A stretch of 64,000 bases of DNA from the NCBI GenBank assembly GCA_900542905.1, contig UQPF01000011.1, forward strand, positions 1 to 64,000, in the 5' to 3' direction. Each line of letters opens with the position of its first letter. Within the stretch, counting starts at the first letter, position 1. Source of the DNA: an uncultured Collinsella sp. Its GTDB lineage: Bacteria; Actinomycetota; Coriobacteriia; Coriobacteriales; Coriobacteriaceae. Under the pieces are notes generated by a model. It did no database searches. It was not told the DNA's origin and saw nothing but the letters and a program-made list of their open reading frames with translations. The translations under genes were made by a program, and so were the position numbers. Positions 33,522 to 42,434 of the stretch are shown here, piece after piece.

Positions 33522-34203
33522 CGCGGGCACCTCTTCCGTCAAATACAGCATCGCACGCCAGCGCAATGGTAATGCCGACCACGACGCTTGCCGGCACGGC
33601 AATATTCACGAGGCCCAAGAACTTGCATACGGCGACGGACACCGCGCCCGAAACCGCCGCGACAACGTTGCCGCGCGACAGCCGCTGCGAAAAGAGCAGG
33701 CAGATAAAGAGCGAGGTGCAGACAAAGGCTGCAATGGCGGTGGGAACATCGACAACGGCGCCGACGATGGCGCCCATCGTACACGATACGCCCCATGTTG
33801 CGATAAGGATCACGTTGAGCACAAAGGACTCGCGCGGGCCCCAATCCTCCCCTTCAACCAACTTGGCAAGCGAGATGCCATATGCCTCCTCGGTAAGTGT
33901 CGCGGCAACAGCCAGCGTCTGACGCTTCGAGGCACCCTTCAGATGCGGCGCGATCGATGCCGAGTAAAGCGCAAAACGCGAGGAGATGGCGGCAACGCTC
34001 GCGATAATCGAAGGTGCCGGTACACCTGCCAGCCAAAGATTGCAGATCATAAACTGGCCGCTGCCCGTCACAAACGTGTTGCTCAGGGCAAAGACCATCC
34101 AGGGCTCCATTCCCGTCTGCCCCATGATCATTCCGCACGGCGTGCCTATTGCAACATAGGTAAGCATCACTGGCCAGACGGTTCTAACGATTTTGAGCAC
34201 CAT
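33511..34203 (-). CDS. azlC: AzlC-type branched-chain amino-acid exporter subunit
   Basis: The 230-residue permease has the AzlC signature: TYVAIGTPCGMIMGQTG, SGSGQF-like (VTGSGQFMICNLWLAG) and SRFALYSASIAPHLK. Six or seven hydrophobic helices are visible. It pairs with the overlapping azlD to export branched-chain amino acids or analogues. This complements the LivFGMHK importer elsewhere in the window. I chose ATG 34203 (MVLKIVRTVWP); the upstream in-frame extension is hydrophilic and unsupported. Confidence 0.9.
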   Translation of the reverse strand: MVLKIVRTVWPVMLTYVAIGTPCGMIMGQTGMEPWMVFALSNTFVTGSGQFMICNLWLAGVPAPSIIASVAAISSRFALYSASIAPHLKGASKRQTLAVAATLTEEAYGISLAKLVEGEDWGPRESFVLNVILIATWGVSCTMGAIVGAVVDVPTAIAAFVCTSLFICLLFSQRLSRGNVVAAVSGAVSVAVCKFLGLVNIAVPASVVVGITIALACDAVFDGRGARDAR

Positions 34204-34329
34204 ACGCTTCTCATCCTGACAAGGTCTCCGAGCCGCATGTAGCGACACGGCAGAATCATCATCCGACAGCAACCGAGTTCACCTACAATTGCCACCGGAT
34301 CGAAAGACACAACTTATTAGGAAGTCATT

Positions 34330-35142
34330 ATGACAGCTATCGATCGAGACCGGGCGCGCGCGGCCTTCAAAAGCCACACCGATGCCTACGACGCCACCAA
34401 CCCACGCATCGCGCTCAAAATCGAGCATACGTACCACGTGGCCGAGGCATGCGATGCCGTAGCGCGCGAGCAGGGCTGGTCGTCAGAAGATATTGACCTG
34501 GCATGGCTTTGCGGCCTGCTACACGATATGGGCCGCTTTGAGCAGCTGCGACGCTGGGACACCTTTAAGGACGCCGAGAGCATGAGCCATGCGGCGCTGG
34601 GCATCGAGGTCCTCTTTGGCGAGAATCCCGCCGATGCACCCGCCGTAACGAGCATCCGCGACTTTATCGATGACCCGGCAGAAGATGAGCTCATCCGAGC
34701 GAGCATTGCCTATCACAGCGATTTCCGTCTACCCGCGCAGCTCGACGTGCGCACGCAAAGCTTCTGCGATATCGTGCGCGATGGTGACAAGATCGACATT
34801 ATGCGCACCATCGCCGACAGCACCGTCGACACCATCCTCAAGGTGGACGAGAAGACGTTTCTCGGCAGCCGTTTCTCGTCGCCGACACTTGCCGCCTTTG
34901 ACGAGCACCGCTGCGTCGCACGCGATGAGCGCGATGAGCCCGCCGACTTCTTGGTGGGGCTTATCTGCTTTATGTTTGAGCTCGTCTATCCGGCAAGCCG
35001 TGCGCTGGCGCGCGAACAGGGCGATATCCACCGCCTGCTCGACGCGCCCTTTGGCATTATGCGGCCCTTTACCGACCCCGCCACGCAGGCAACCTGGAGC
35101 CGCCTAAAGGACGAGATGCGCGACTGGCTGGCGCGCGCCTAG
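34330..35142 (+). CDS. HD domain phosphohydrolase
   Basis: The 270-residue protein carries an HD metal-dependent phosphohydrolase domain: a first His in KIEHTYHVAE, the HD pair in GLLHDMGRFEQ, YHSDFR and the later D in RDGDKIDIMRT. Such enzymes hydrolyse nucleotides or phosphoesters, and the substrate cannot be read from sequence. It is soluble. ATG 34330 has AGGAAG upstream. Its stop TAG and the stop of the convergent etfA share one CTAG palindrome at 35139-35142, with no terminator between them. Confidence 0.85.
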   Translation: MTAIDRDRARAAFKSHTDAYDATNPRIALKIEHTYHVAEACDAVAREQGWSSEDIDLAWLCGLLHDMGRFEQLRRWDTFKDAESMSHAALGIEVLFGENPADAPAVTSIRDFIDDPAEDELIRASIAYHSDFRLPAQLDVRTQSFCDIVRDGDKIDIMRTIADSTVDTILKVDEKTFLGSRFSSPTLAAFDEHRCVARDERDEPADFLVGLICFMFELVYPASRALAREQGDIHRLLDAPFGIMRPFTDPATQATWSRLKDEMRDWLARA

Positions 35143-36344
35143 CGCTCAAGCTGGGCTAGCAGCTCCTCGACGACCTCGACGGCGTCCCCAACAACCTTGT
35201 ACTGGGCAGCACCAAAAATGGGGGCATCCGGGTCCTCGTTGATGGCGATAATGCACTCCGCCCCACCGATGCCGGCAAGATGCTGGATGGCGCCCGAAAC
35301 ACCGATACTCACGAGAAGCTTGGGCGAAACCGATACGCCGGTCTGGCCAATCTGATGGCGATACTCCAACCAGCCGGCCTCCACGACAGGTCGCGTGCAG
35401 CCAAGCTCGGCTCCCAGAGCCTCGGCGAGCCTTCGCATCAGCGGCAGGTTTTTCTTGGAACCAATGCCGCGACCCACCACGACCAGGCGCTCGGCATCGG
35501 CGATCGAAGCCTGCCGCCCCCACTCCTCGGCGGGAATCGAGATCTCGACACGGGCCTTAGCATCATCCGCAAGCGATATCTGGGTGATCGTGCCGGAGCG
35601 GCCGTAGTCAAAGTCGGGTGCCTTAAAGATGCCGGGACGAACGGTTGCCATCTGGGGACGATGATTGGGGCAGACGATGGTGGCCATCAGGTTGCCGCCA
35701 AACGCCGGACGCGTCTGTTGCAGCAGTCCCGTCTCCGTATCCATCGAAAGTACGGTGCAGTCAGCCGTAAGGCCCGTCTGCAAGCGCACGGCAACGCCGG
35801 GTGCCAGTTCGCGGCCAAAGGCGGTCGCACCGTATAGGATGGCCTCGGGTTTGCGTTCGGCTACCAAATCGCAGATCAAGCGGGCGTAGACCTCCGCATC
35901 GTTTTGGCGCAGGCGCTCGTCGCGACAGGCCAGGACTTCGTCGGCGCCTGCGCAAACCAGATGCTCCAGGTCACCGAGAGAACCCTCGGGGGCCATACCG
36001 ACCAGTGCCACCAGACGGCAGCGGCGAGCATCGGCAAGCTCGCGGCCCTTGCCCATAAGCTCATAGGCAACGGGAGTCACCGTATCGTGCTCGTCGGTCT
36101 GCACGAATACCCAAATGTCTCGATATGTATCAAGGTCCACCGCACCAGCGGCCTCATCACGCTCGATCGAGATAGCGTTGACAGGGCAGGCGTCGACGCA
36201 CCCACCGCATAGGATGCAGCCGTCGGTTACGTGGGCGCATCGGTTGGGTCGCTCGCCTTCCACTACGATGCCGCCCGAGGCACAGGCGCGAACGCAGCGA
36301 CCGCAGCCGATACAGGCTTCGCTATCGATAATCAGTCCGCTCAT
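35139..36344 (-). CDS. etfA: Electron transfer flavoprotein alpha subunit with ferredoxin domain
   Basis: The 401-residue protein has two [4Fe-4S] motifs at the N-terminus (CIGCGRCVRAC and CILCGGCVDACP, residues 10-60). An EtfA/FixB body follows, with the FAD-binding C-terminal domain (GRGIGSKKN, GQTGVSVSPKLLVSIGVSGAIQH, AINEDPDAPIF). A fused ferredoxin on EtfA is seen in several electron-bifurcating systems. It directly follows etfB (adjacent codons) and, with the GlcD-like dehydrogenase, forms a three-gene operon. Expected to pass electrons between NADH, ferredoxin and the dehydrogenase. Confidence 0.93.
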   Translation of the reverse strand: MSGLIIDSEACIGCGRCVRACASGGIVVEGERPNRCAHVTDGCILCGGCVDACPVNAISIERDEAAGAVDLDTYRDIWVFVQTDEHDTVTPVAYELMGKGRELADARRCRLVALVGMAPEGSLGDLEHLVCAGADEVLACRDERLRQNDAEVYARLICDLVAERKPEAILYGATAFGRELAPGVAVRLQTGLTADCTVLSMDTETGLLQQTRPAFGGNLMATIVCPNHRPQMATVRPGIFKAPDFDYGRSGTITQISLADDAKARVEISIPAEEWGRQASIADAERLVVVGRGIGSKKNLPLMRRLAEALGAELGCTRPVVEAGWLEYRHQIGQTGVSVSPKLLVSIGVSGAIQHLAGIGGAECIIAINEDPDAPIFGAAQYKVVGDAVEVVEELLAQLER

Positions 36345-37166
36345 CTATGCCATCCCCTCGATAATCTTGGCAAGTTCTACCGCCTGCTCGGACGCCGTCC
36401 CCTCAACGGCCTTGCACGTTTGGTCACGGTCGGGCACAAACGAGCGCACGACCTGTGTCGGCGAGCCGGCAAGGCCGCAGCGTGCGGGGTCGGCGTTCAC
36501 GTCGGCAGCGTTGACCACGCACACGTCCGCCTCCTCGGCCGCACGAATACCGGCAATGCTCGGCATACGCAGTTGGCCAATCTCCTTGGCAGTCGTCATC
36601 GCGCACGGCATCTCCAGGCACACCGTCTCCTCGCCGGCATCGCATCCGTGGACGAGCGCCAGCGAGCCACACGTCGTAAAGCCCGCGCTTTGCACGCAGC
36701 TCACGTCGGTCACGCAGGGGATCTCAAAGGCGCCGGCCAGCTCGGGGCCAATCTGGGCCGTATCGCCGTCCACTGCCATCTTGCCGCAGATGAGCAGGTC
36801 AAAGTCCTCATCGAGTGCCTCGATACCGCATTTGAGGGCATAGGTGGTGGCTAGGGTATCGGCGCCCGCAAAGGCTCGGTCGGTCAGCAGCAGCGCGTCG
36901 TCGGCACCGCGGGCGATGCAGTCGCGCAGCAGCGATTCGGTCGCAGGGATGCCCATCGACACCACCGTCACACGCACGTCCATGCCAAAGCCGATAAAGT
37001 CGTCCTTCAGCGCCAGCGCGCATTCCAAAGCGCTCGCATCAAAGGGATTAATGACCGCCTGCTTGCCATCGCGTACGATGGTATTGGTCTTGGGGTCCAT
37101 CTTGACCTCGGTGCTGCCCGGCACGGCCTTGACGCACACCACCATATGGAAATCGCTCATCTTCAC
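36345..37166 (-). CDS. etfB: Electron transfer flavoprotein beta subunit
   Basis: The 273-residue EtfB/FixA subunit binds the second flavin, which is the bifurcating FAD in bifurcating Etfs. Features are VVCVKAVPGSTEVKMD, VINPFDASALECAL, RGADDALLLTDRAFAGADT and MAVDGDTAQIGPELAGA; the last is typical of the bifurcating class. Its start overlaps the stop codon of the upstream GlcD-like gene (ATGA), and etfA follows without a gap. The start may be Met1 or Met3. Confidence 0.93.
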   Translation of the reverse strand: MKMSDFHMVVCVKAVPGSTEVKMDPKTNTIVRDGKQAVINPFDASALECALALKDDFIGFGMDVRVTVVSMGIPATESLLRDCIARGADDALLLTDRAFAGADTLATTYALKCGIEALDEDFDLLICGKMAVDGDTAQIGPELAGAFEIPCVTDVSCVQSAGFTTCGSLALVHGCDAGEETVCLEMPCAMTTAKEIGQLRMPSIAGIRAAEEADVCVVNAADVNADPARCGLAGSPTQVVRSFVPDRDQTCKAVEGTASEQAVELAKIIEGMA

Positions 37167-38764
37167 GCGCCCCCCTTCTGGACGAGCTCATCCAAGAGCT
37201 TCTCCGAAAACAGGTTGCCGCGACCCAGCTGCCCGTCGGGATCGAGCTGGAGCTTGAGCCGCGCCGACTCGACCATGGCCTCGTGACCGTACATCGTCTC
37301 TAAGAAGCCCGCCTTGATCTTGCCGACGCCGTGCTCGGCAGAAACGGCACCGCCCATAGCCGTTACCTCCGCAGCCCACTGGGCAAACAGCTCGCCACCG
37401 CGACGGTAGTCCTGCGCATCGCGCGGCAGGATGTTCACATGCAGATGGTTGTTACCGATGTGCCCCCAGGCAGCAGATTCAAGCCCGCTTTCGGCCAGTG
37501 TGCGGCGATAGAGGGCCACGACATCGGCAAGGCGTGCATTGGGCACCGACATGTCCGAACCCAGTTTGGTGATGGTGGGATCCGTGCGGCGACGCTCGTC
37601 GATAAGCATATTGACGCTCTCGGGGACCGCATGGCGGAAGAACCGCTGGCACTCGCGATCGACCTCGGTGCGCGCGACCCATGTCGCATCGTCGCGGCCA
37701 CCCGCAAACTCGAGCACCCATCCCAGGTGGTACAGTTCCTCGGTCGCCTGGGCCTCGTCATCGCAGTCGAGCTCCACGTAGACACAGACCTTGGCCTCTT
37801 TGTCGAGCGCCGGCAGCGAGGCAAACGCCGTCGACTGCTCGCGCTGGCGACGTAGAATATCCAGGGCGCCAGCATCGAAGTACTCGATGGCAGCCGCATG
37901 GGACAGGACGGGGCGCACGGAATCAGTAAAGGACACGGCCTTGTCTTCGCTATCGAAAAAGCAGCTCACACCCCAAACGACCGCAGGCGCCGCCTGCAGG
38001 GCGATCTCGAGCTCGGTGATAACGCCGAGCGTGCCGCAAGCGCCGATAAAGAGGTCGATGACGTCCATTTCGTCCGCAACGAAATAGCCTGAGGCATTTT
38101 TTGTCTTGGGCATGGTATAGCCGGGAAGATCGAGCTCGAGCGTACGGCCCGCTGCCGTCACGAGCGACAGGTGGCGGCCCTGGGCAAAAGCCTCGCCACG
38201 CTGAAGCTCAAGCAAATCGCCATCAGCCAGTGCGACGTGGAGTCCCGTGATATGCGGGCGCATGGGACCGTAGGCGTAGCTGCGGGCACCAGAGGCGTTA
38301 CATGCCGCCATGCCGCCCAGACAGGCAGACGTCTCGGTGGGATCGGTGGGAAAGAACTGCTCGGGGGCCTCTTGGAACTCCTCGTAGGCCTCAAGCGATG
38401 CCTGGTCCCAACCAGCAGTCGGCAGCACCTTCTTGCTCAGCTGCTTGCGCAGCTCCGAGAGCACAACGCCCGGCTCCACGTGCAGCAGAAATTGGCCTTG
38501 TTCATCGCGGCGAAGGCCCAAGTAGCGATTCATACGGGAAGTATTGAGGATATGCCCGCCGTGGGGCACGGCACCGGCGGCAAGGCCGGTTCGGGCGCCC
38601 TGAACCGTTACCGGGACACGCTCGGCATGGAGCTTTTCCAAAATGGCACGGACCTCGTCTTCCGTTGTCGGAAACGAGATGTTCGAGGCCTCGCCCGATG
38701 CGCGAGACTCATCGCGACCATACTCTTCGAACTCGTCGGTGAAGGGTTTGATGGTTGCAGACAC
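37163..38764 (-). CDS. FAD-linked dehydrogenase, GlcD/lactate dehydrogenase type
   Basis: The 533-residue flavoprotein has a PCMH-type FAD-binding domain (VPVTVQGARTGLAAGAVPHGGH, CLGGMAACNASGARSYAYG) and a C-terminal FAD-oxidase domain ending in SAEHGVGKIKAGFLETMYG. This is the GlcD/D-lactate dehydrogenase family. Being first in an operon with EtfB and ferredoxin-EtfA, it matches the lactate dehydrogenase-Etf complexes of anaerobes such as Acetobacterium, which oxidise lactate with NAD+ by electron confurcation. Glycolate or another 2-hydroxy acid is possible. GTG start with AAAGGGGGAG upstream. Confidence 0.9.
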   Translation of the reverse strand: MSATIKPFTDEFEEYGRDESRASGEASNISFPTTEDEVRAILEKLHAERVPVTVQGARTGLAAGAVPHGGHILNTSRMNRYLGLRRDEQGQFLLHVEPGVVLSELRKQLSKKVLPTAGWDQASLEAYEEFQEAPEQFFPTDPTETSACLGGMAACNASGARSYAYGPMRPHITGLHVALADGDLLELQRGEAFAQGRHLSLVTAAGRTLELDLPGYTMPKTKNASGYFVADEMDVIDLFIGACGTLGVITELEIALQAAPAVVWGVSCFFDSEDKAVSFTDSVRPVLSHAAAIEYFDAGALDILRRQREQSTAFASLPALDKEAKVCVYVELDCDDEAQATEELYHLGWVLEFAGGRDDATWVARTEVDRECQRFFRHAVPESVNMLIDERRRTDPTITKLGSDMSVPNARLADVVALYRRTLAESGLESAAWGHIGNNHLHVNILPRDAQDYRRGGELFAQWAAEVTAMGGAVSAEHGVGKIKAGFLETMYGHEAMVESARLKLQLDPDGQLGRGNLFSEKLLDELVQKGGA

Positions 38765-39110
38765 GCGAACTCCCCCTTTAGCTAACTACAGTGTTTGCAG
38801 GGAGATGTTACCGCATCGTTTCGTCGACGTGTTCGAGACCGTCTCCATAATTGGCGATTTTTACGTTCGTGCAATTCGGCGAGCGGCTTGATTTCCTCGG
38901 CAGACGATGCTTTTGACACATATGGCCCCGCCGTCGCCGACCGCGCGATTGTCACTCGAAAAAAGTTGGAGTATTTTTTGCCGCCTTTTACCTGCGGAGA
39001 CACCAATCCGTCAAGCATTTGGTCAGCAATTGGTCAAGTAGCGGCTGATACCGTCGGCATCGACAGCCAAAACCGACAGAAGTTTTGGCCCCAGAAGCAG
39101 GGAGGTTCCC
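38765..39110. other. Divergent intergenic region
   Basis: This 346-base gap separates the lactate dehydrogenase operon from the plus-strand exported-protein cluster and must hold both promoters. I see an imperfect direct repeat (ATTTGGTCAGC AATTGGTCAA, about 39018-39038) but no convincing -35/-10 pair. An ORF running through it in frame with the 39404 gene has no ribosome site and is not a gene. Confidence 0.5.
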
Positions 39111-39407
39111 ATGGCATATTACTGGCCCCAGTACGGCATCGCCATCGAAGTCGACGACGATCCCCATCTCCTGCCTTTCGACGAAGAGGCATTCCCCGAT
39201 ACGGCGGTCTACCACGTTACCACCGATGTGATCTGCGACCCCGAGTCATTCTCGGCGCTCGCCCACCACATCGCGCATATCCACGACATCGAGCTCCCTC
39301 CCGACTTCGAAGAGCTTGTCTACTCGCGCCGCCTGATGCTTCACATGCTCTTTGGAGCGGACCCGTCCACCTTTGCGCGCGTCTATACCACCAAGGATGC
39401 CGCATGA
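39111..39407 (+). CDS. Small acidic protein of unknown function
   Basis: The 98-residue acidic protein has no signal peptide or membrane segment. The opening YYWPQYGIAIEVDDDPH faintly resembles the E-x-D core of DUF559/Vsr-like nuclease-fold proteins, but the rest of such a fold is missing. A shortened derivative is possible and unproved. ATG 39111 has GGGAGG upstream. Its stop overlaps the start of the next gene (ATGA at 39404), so the two are translationally coupled. It opens the exported-protein cluster. Confidence 0.7.
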   Translation: MAYYWPQYGIAIEVDDDPHLLPFDEEAFPDTAVYHVTTDVICDPESFSALAHHIAHIHDIELPPDFEELVYSRRLMLHMLFGADPSTFARVYTTKDAA

Positions 39408-39913
39408 GCGCAAAGAAGCCGCCCCGCTTTGCAGACCTGGGTCGTCGCAAGAAGCTCATCGTTGCCTGCTTGGCCATCGTCTGCGCCCTTGTCGCCGTAG
39501 TACTATACGCTTGGCAGTCGCAGCCCGTACCCGAGGCGGGCGCTTCGGTCACGACGGCCGAGGGCAAAACGCGTCAGGAAATCCAAGATGAGCTCGACGC
39601 CATCGTCCGCGACAACATGATGACGATTTCGGTCGCGCCGGTCGCTCAGCTGCAGGAGGACGGCAAGCTGCGAGTCAACGTGCAAAACGTCCAAGACAAT
39701 AAATTTCCCCAGCGATTCCGCGTCATCCAAAACGACGAGACCATGTACGAATCCGGTGTGGTCGAGACCGGCAAGACAATCGAGACGTGCCCCGCCGGCG
39801 ACATCAAAGAAGGCGAGGCGTACATCGAGATCCAGGCACTCGATGCAAAGACCCTCGACAGCCACGGCAATCCGACACGTGTCAAGGTACGGGTTGAGCA
39901 AGCCGAGAACTAG
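39404..39913 (+). CDS. Membrane-anchored protein of unknown function
   Basis: The 169-residue protein has a basic N-terminus and one membrane helix (about residues 18-36, LIVACLAIVCALVAVVLYAW). An outside domain of about 130 residues follows. That domain (LRVNVQNVQDNKFPQRFRVIQNDETMYESGVVETGKTIE) looks like a beta-sandwich with regular hydrophobic alternation. No family was recognised. It overlaps the preceding 98-residue gene by 4 bases and is followed after 89 bases by a secreted protein gene. Confidence 0.8.
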   Translation: MSAKKPPRFADLGRRKKLIVACLAIVCALVAVVLYAWQSQPVPEAGASVTTAEGKTRQEIQDELDAIVRDNMMTISVAPVAQLQEDGKLRVNVQNVQDNKFPQRFRVIQNDETMYESGVVETGKTIETCPAGDIKEGEAYIEIQALDAKTLDSHGNPTRVKVRVEQAEN

Positions 39914-40002
39914 CTTTCCGGCCGACGCGGCACCGCACGCAATTCACCAGCATTCGTCCAATCATCGCGGGGACGGCCCGCGGCGAATAGAAAGGAACGA
40001 CC

Positions 40003-40602
40003 ATGGACATCACCAGGAACATGAACGGAGCCAGAGCGCTCGTCGTGGGCGCAGGGCTCGCGCTCGCGCTCGCAATGGGCGCCGCCCCGACGCCAGCTAT
40101 GGCAGCCGGGCGCGTTGGAACCACGAAGGTAATGGTCAGGACCGAGATCGACAACGTTGAGTTCAAAGTTCCGACGGTTATCCCCTTCGTCGCCAAGGCC
40201 GACGGCACGCTTCAGGGCCCCTCAGAAGACGCGACCACCATCGACAATCACTCGGCCTACGGCATCCATGTCACCAACATGAAGATCGACGCCATGAACA
40301 CCTGGACCATTGCCGCCGACGCCAAGGCCGGCACCGCGCAGAACTCCATCGACTTTAAGGTCGGCCCCGACGGCGCACTCCAGAACGCCAGTGCCGCAAT
40401 GCAGGGGACGGGCCTCGATCTTTCCAAGAACGCAGCCTTCGACATGGGCTACCAGGGCATTGCCGGCGGCACGGACAAAATCAAGCTCAAGACAAGCGGA
40501 AACGTCGCCCGCGTCACGCGCGACATCTTCCGCGTAACCGGCGAAGGCGATCAGGTTGCAACGATCACCTGGACGGTCGAGCCCGGTGCGCACACGGCAT
40601 AA
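40003..40602 (+). CDS. Secreted protein with beta-sandwich-like domain
   Basis: The 199-residue protein has a signal peptide (hydrophobic core about 10-30, likely cleavage after PAMAA). The exported part begins with VEFKVPTVIPFVAKADGTLQGP, then a N..AYGIHVTNMKI stretch. This pattern recurs in the 476-residue protein of the same cluster and resembles WxL-like or pilin-like surface domains, although WxL motifs are not obvious. No sorting signal is present. ATG has AAAGGAACGACC upstream. Its end overlaps the next small gene by 17 bases. Confidence 0.8.
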   Translation: MDITRNMNGARALVVGAGLALALAMGAAPTPAMAAGRVGTTKVMVRTEIDNVEFKVPTVIPFVAKADGTLQGPSEDATTIDNHSAYGIHVTNMKIDAMNTWTIAADAKAGTAQNSIDFKVGPDGALQNASAAMQGTGLDLSKNAAFDMGYQGIAGGTDKIKLKTSGNVARVTRDIFRVTGEGDQVATITWTVEPGAHTA

Positions 40603-40867
40603 GGCCGTCGCCCTGGCCGCCGCCGTCGGCATCCTAGCGTTTGGGCCAGCCATGGCCTTTGCCCAGCAAGAACAGGCGCAGGCCGCCACGCAAGTGACGG
40701 TCGACCTCTCGGAGCTCGACCGCGGCGACCGCGAGGAACCGTTGGCGCAGACAGGCGACAGACGATGGCTCTTGGCAGCAGGCGCCACAGCAGCAGGCGC
40801 AGGAACCGCCGGCCTCGGTCTGCACATCAAACGCAGCCAGAAACAAAACATGGACAGGCCGCACTAA
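40586..40867 (+). CDS. Small cell-wall-anchor-like protein
   Basis: The 93-residue protein begins at a GTG inside the 3' end of the preceding gene. It has a signal peptide (VALAAAVGILAFGPAMAFA) and a very short exported segment. An LPXTG-like motif (EPLAQTGDRRW), a second hydrophobic helix and a basic tail (KRSQKQ) follow. LAQTG is a plausible sortase variant, but a non-cleaved membrane protein is possible. With almost no exported domain it may act as a membrane or wall adaptor. No sortase gene is in the window. Confidence 0.7.
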   Translation: MRTRHKAVALAAAVGILAFGPAMAFAQQEQAQAATQVTVDLSELDRGDREEPLAQTGDRRWLLAAGATAAGAGTAGLGLHIKRSQKQNMDRPH

Positions 40868-40885
40868 ATTAGCTAAGGAGACCCC

Positions 40886-42316
40886 ATGGCATCGAAGAAC
40901 CTTTTGCCCGTCGTCGCACTCTGCGGCGCGCTCGCAACCGGAACGCCTGTCGCCGCTTGGGCGACTCCCGTCATGGCAGACTCCTTACCAGCAGCCCTAA
41001 GCTCCGCACCAAATCCGTCGAGCGCCATTGCGTGCAAGCGTTTTTCGTTCGCACAGGCCGCAATCTCAACCTCGGGATGCCTTCGTCGTAATACGGACGG
41101 CTCGATAGTCGTGGATATCAATCGTTCGAACAAGGCAAACGGCTCCCAGGCGGGGTGCGCCGTCTGCACGTGGCGCTCGGTTGTGCTCGATGCAGATGGC
41201 GATCCATGCAATTTAGAGCTGCGCATCGACATCGCTTCGGTCGATGACTCGGCGAACGGAGCGAAGGTCGCCTTCGACGGTGCGTTTTTCGAGAAAGGAG
41301 GCGGTATATGTCTGGGCTGCGCCGCCGCGAATGCAGACGATGTGCAGCCCAGCCTCTCATTCACGGCATCGTTGCGGCTGACCAAAGCCGACACCGATGC
41401 CATCGCGGCGGGAGAAGCATCCCTGCTGTTCTACGCCGTCAGCACCAAAGACACAGACATTCATTTCGAGAAGCCGGCCGGATCGCTCAGCCTTACACGA
41501 GGGACAGAGGCAGGCCCTATTGAAATCGATGCCCACGCCCAAAGCAGGCAACGCATTCTTGCCGACCCGGCGCTTCTCGAAATGGAGTGGAACGGATCCG
41601 GAGCCATCGGAATTCTCCCCTCCGCGCTTAACGCCAAGACGCTCCCCTCAAACGACGAACCCATCAACGCAACCATACAAGAAGGGAGCACGGACAAAGA
41701 AGCAGGTGCGGGCGACACGCCGTCGCCGACAAACAGCGCCCCAGCTTCTTTCGAAGCACCGAATGAGCCCGCTGCGGATCCAAACGATCCCGAGCTCGCG
41801 GACAGTCTGGGGCTTGCTGATCCTCAGGAGATCGATGAAGGTAACTGCTGCGTGCTTGCCGCCCTCGACCACACAGAGGTCATCGATGCTGCAAACATCG
41901 AAGTTGCCGCCGCCAATCAGCCCGTCCGCAAGTCGGCCATCATCGCGTTTCCCGAATCCATCGAAGTCGTCTTTTTGCCATCGGGCGAGGTCGTGGCCCC
42001 AACACTGCTCACCTTGTTGGGCGCCAAGAATACTCGAAACGAAATTAAAAAGGTCACGGTTGTCGACCCTGCAACCACCGCTAAACTGCGTCTATACGCC
42101 GTTGCCCCAGACGGAAGCAAGACCTTGGAATTCGATGGCGACACACTTCTAGCCTGGCGACGTCTGGACATTATGCAAGACGTCTCGTATCAGATCGAAC
42201 TCGATGGGTTTGATCGTGCCCGCGATGCCAATATCATCGCCGCGGCTATTGAATCCCCACAGCGGCTTATGACACTGCGCTTTGACTACTATCCCTATGT
42301 CCCGACAACCACCTGA
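40886..42316 (+). CDS. Large secreted protein of unknown function
   Basis: The 476-residue protein has a signal peptide (LLPVVALCGALATGTPVAAWA). The first region (40-230) has several cysteines (CAVC, CLGC). A low-complexity Asp/Glu/Pro/Ala linker spans about 245-310. A C-terminal domain (340-476) has FPESIEVVFLPSGEVVAP, which echoes the VPTVIPFVAKADGTLQGP pattern of the 199-residue secreted protein. No membrane anchor or sorting motif is visible. ATG has AAGGAG 7 bases upstream. Probably a surface-assembly partner of its neighbours, by inference. Confidence 0.78.
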   Translation: MASKNLLPVVALCGALATGTPVAAWATPVMADSLPAALSSAPNPSSAIACKRFSFAQAAISTSGCLRRNTDGSIVVDINRSNKANGSQAGCAVCTWRSVVLDADGDPCNLELRIDIASVDDSANGAKVAFDGAFFEKGGGICLGCAAANADDVQPSLSFTASLRLTKADTDAIAAGEASLLFYAVSTKDTDIHFEKPAGSLSLTRGTEAGPIEIDAHAQSRQRILADPALLEMEWNGSGAIGILPSALNAKTLPSNDEPINATIQEGSTDKEAGAGDTPSPTNSAPASFEAPNEPAADPNDPELADSLGLADPQEIDEGNCCVLAALDHTEVIDAANIEVAAANQPVRKSAIIAFPESIEVVFLPSGEVVAPTLLTLLGAKNTRNEIKKVTVVDPATTAKLRLYAVAPDGSKTLEFDGDTLLAWRRLDIMQDVSYQIELDGFDRARDANIIAAAIESPQRLMTLRFDYYPYVPTTT

Positions 42317-42434
42317 GGCTTAAATGCTGCGCATCATTCCTAATACCACTTATATAACGTATTAGATGAGTCGCGATGTGCCTCGCATTTCGTTCTGCTA
42401 CGATTGCCACGTTGGCATCAATACAGGAGGGCTC

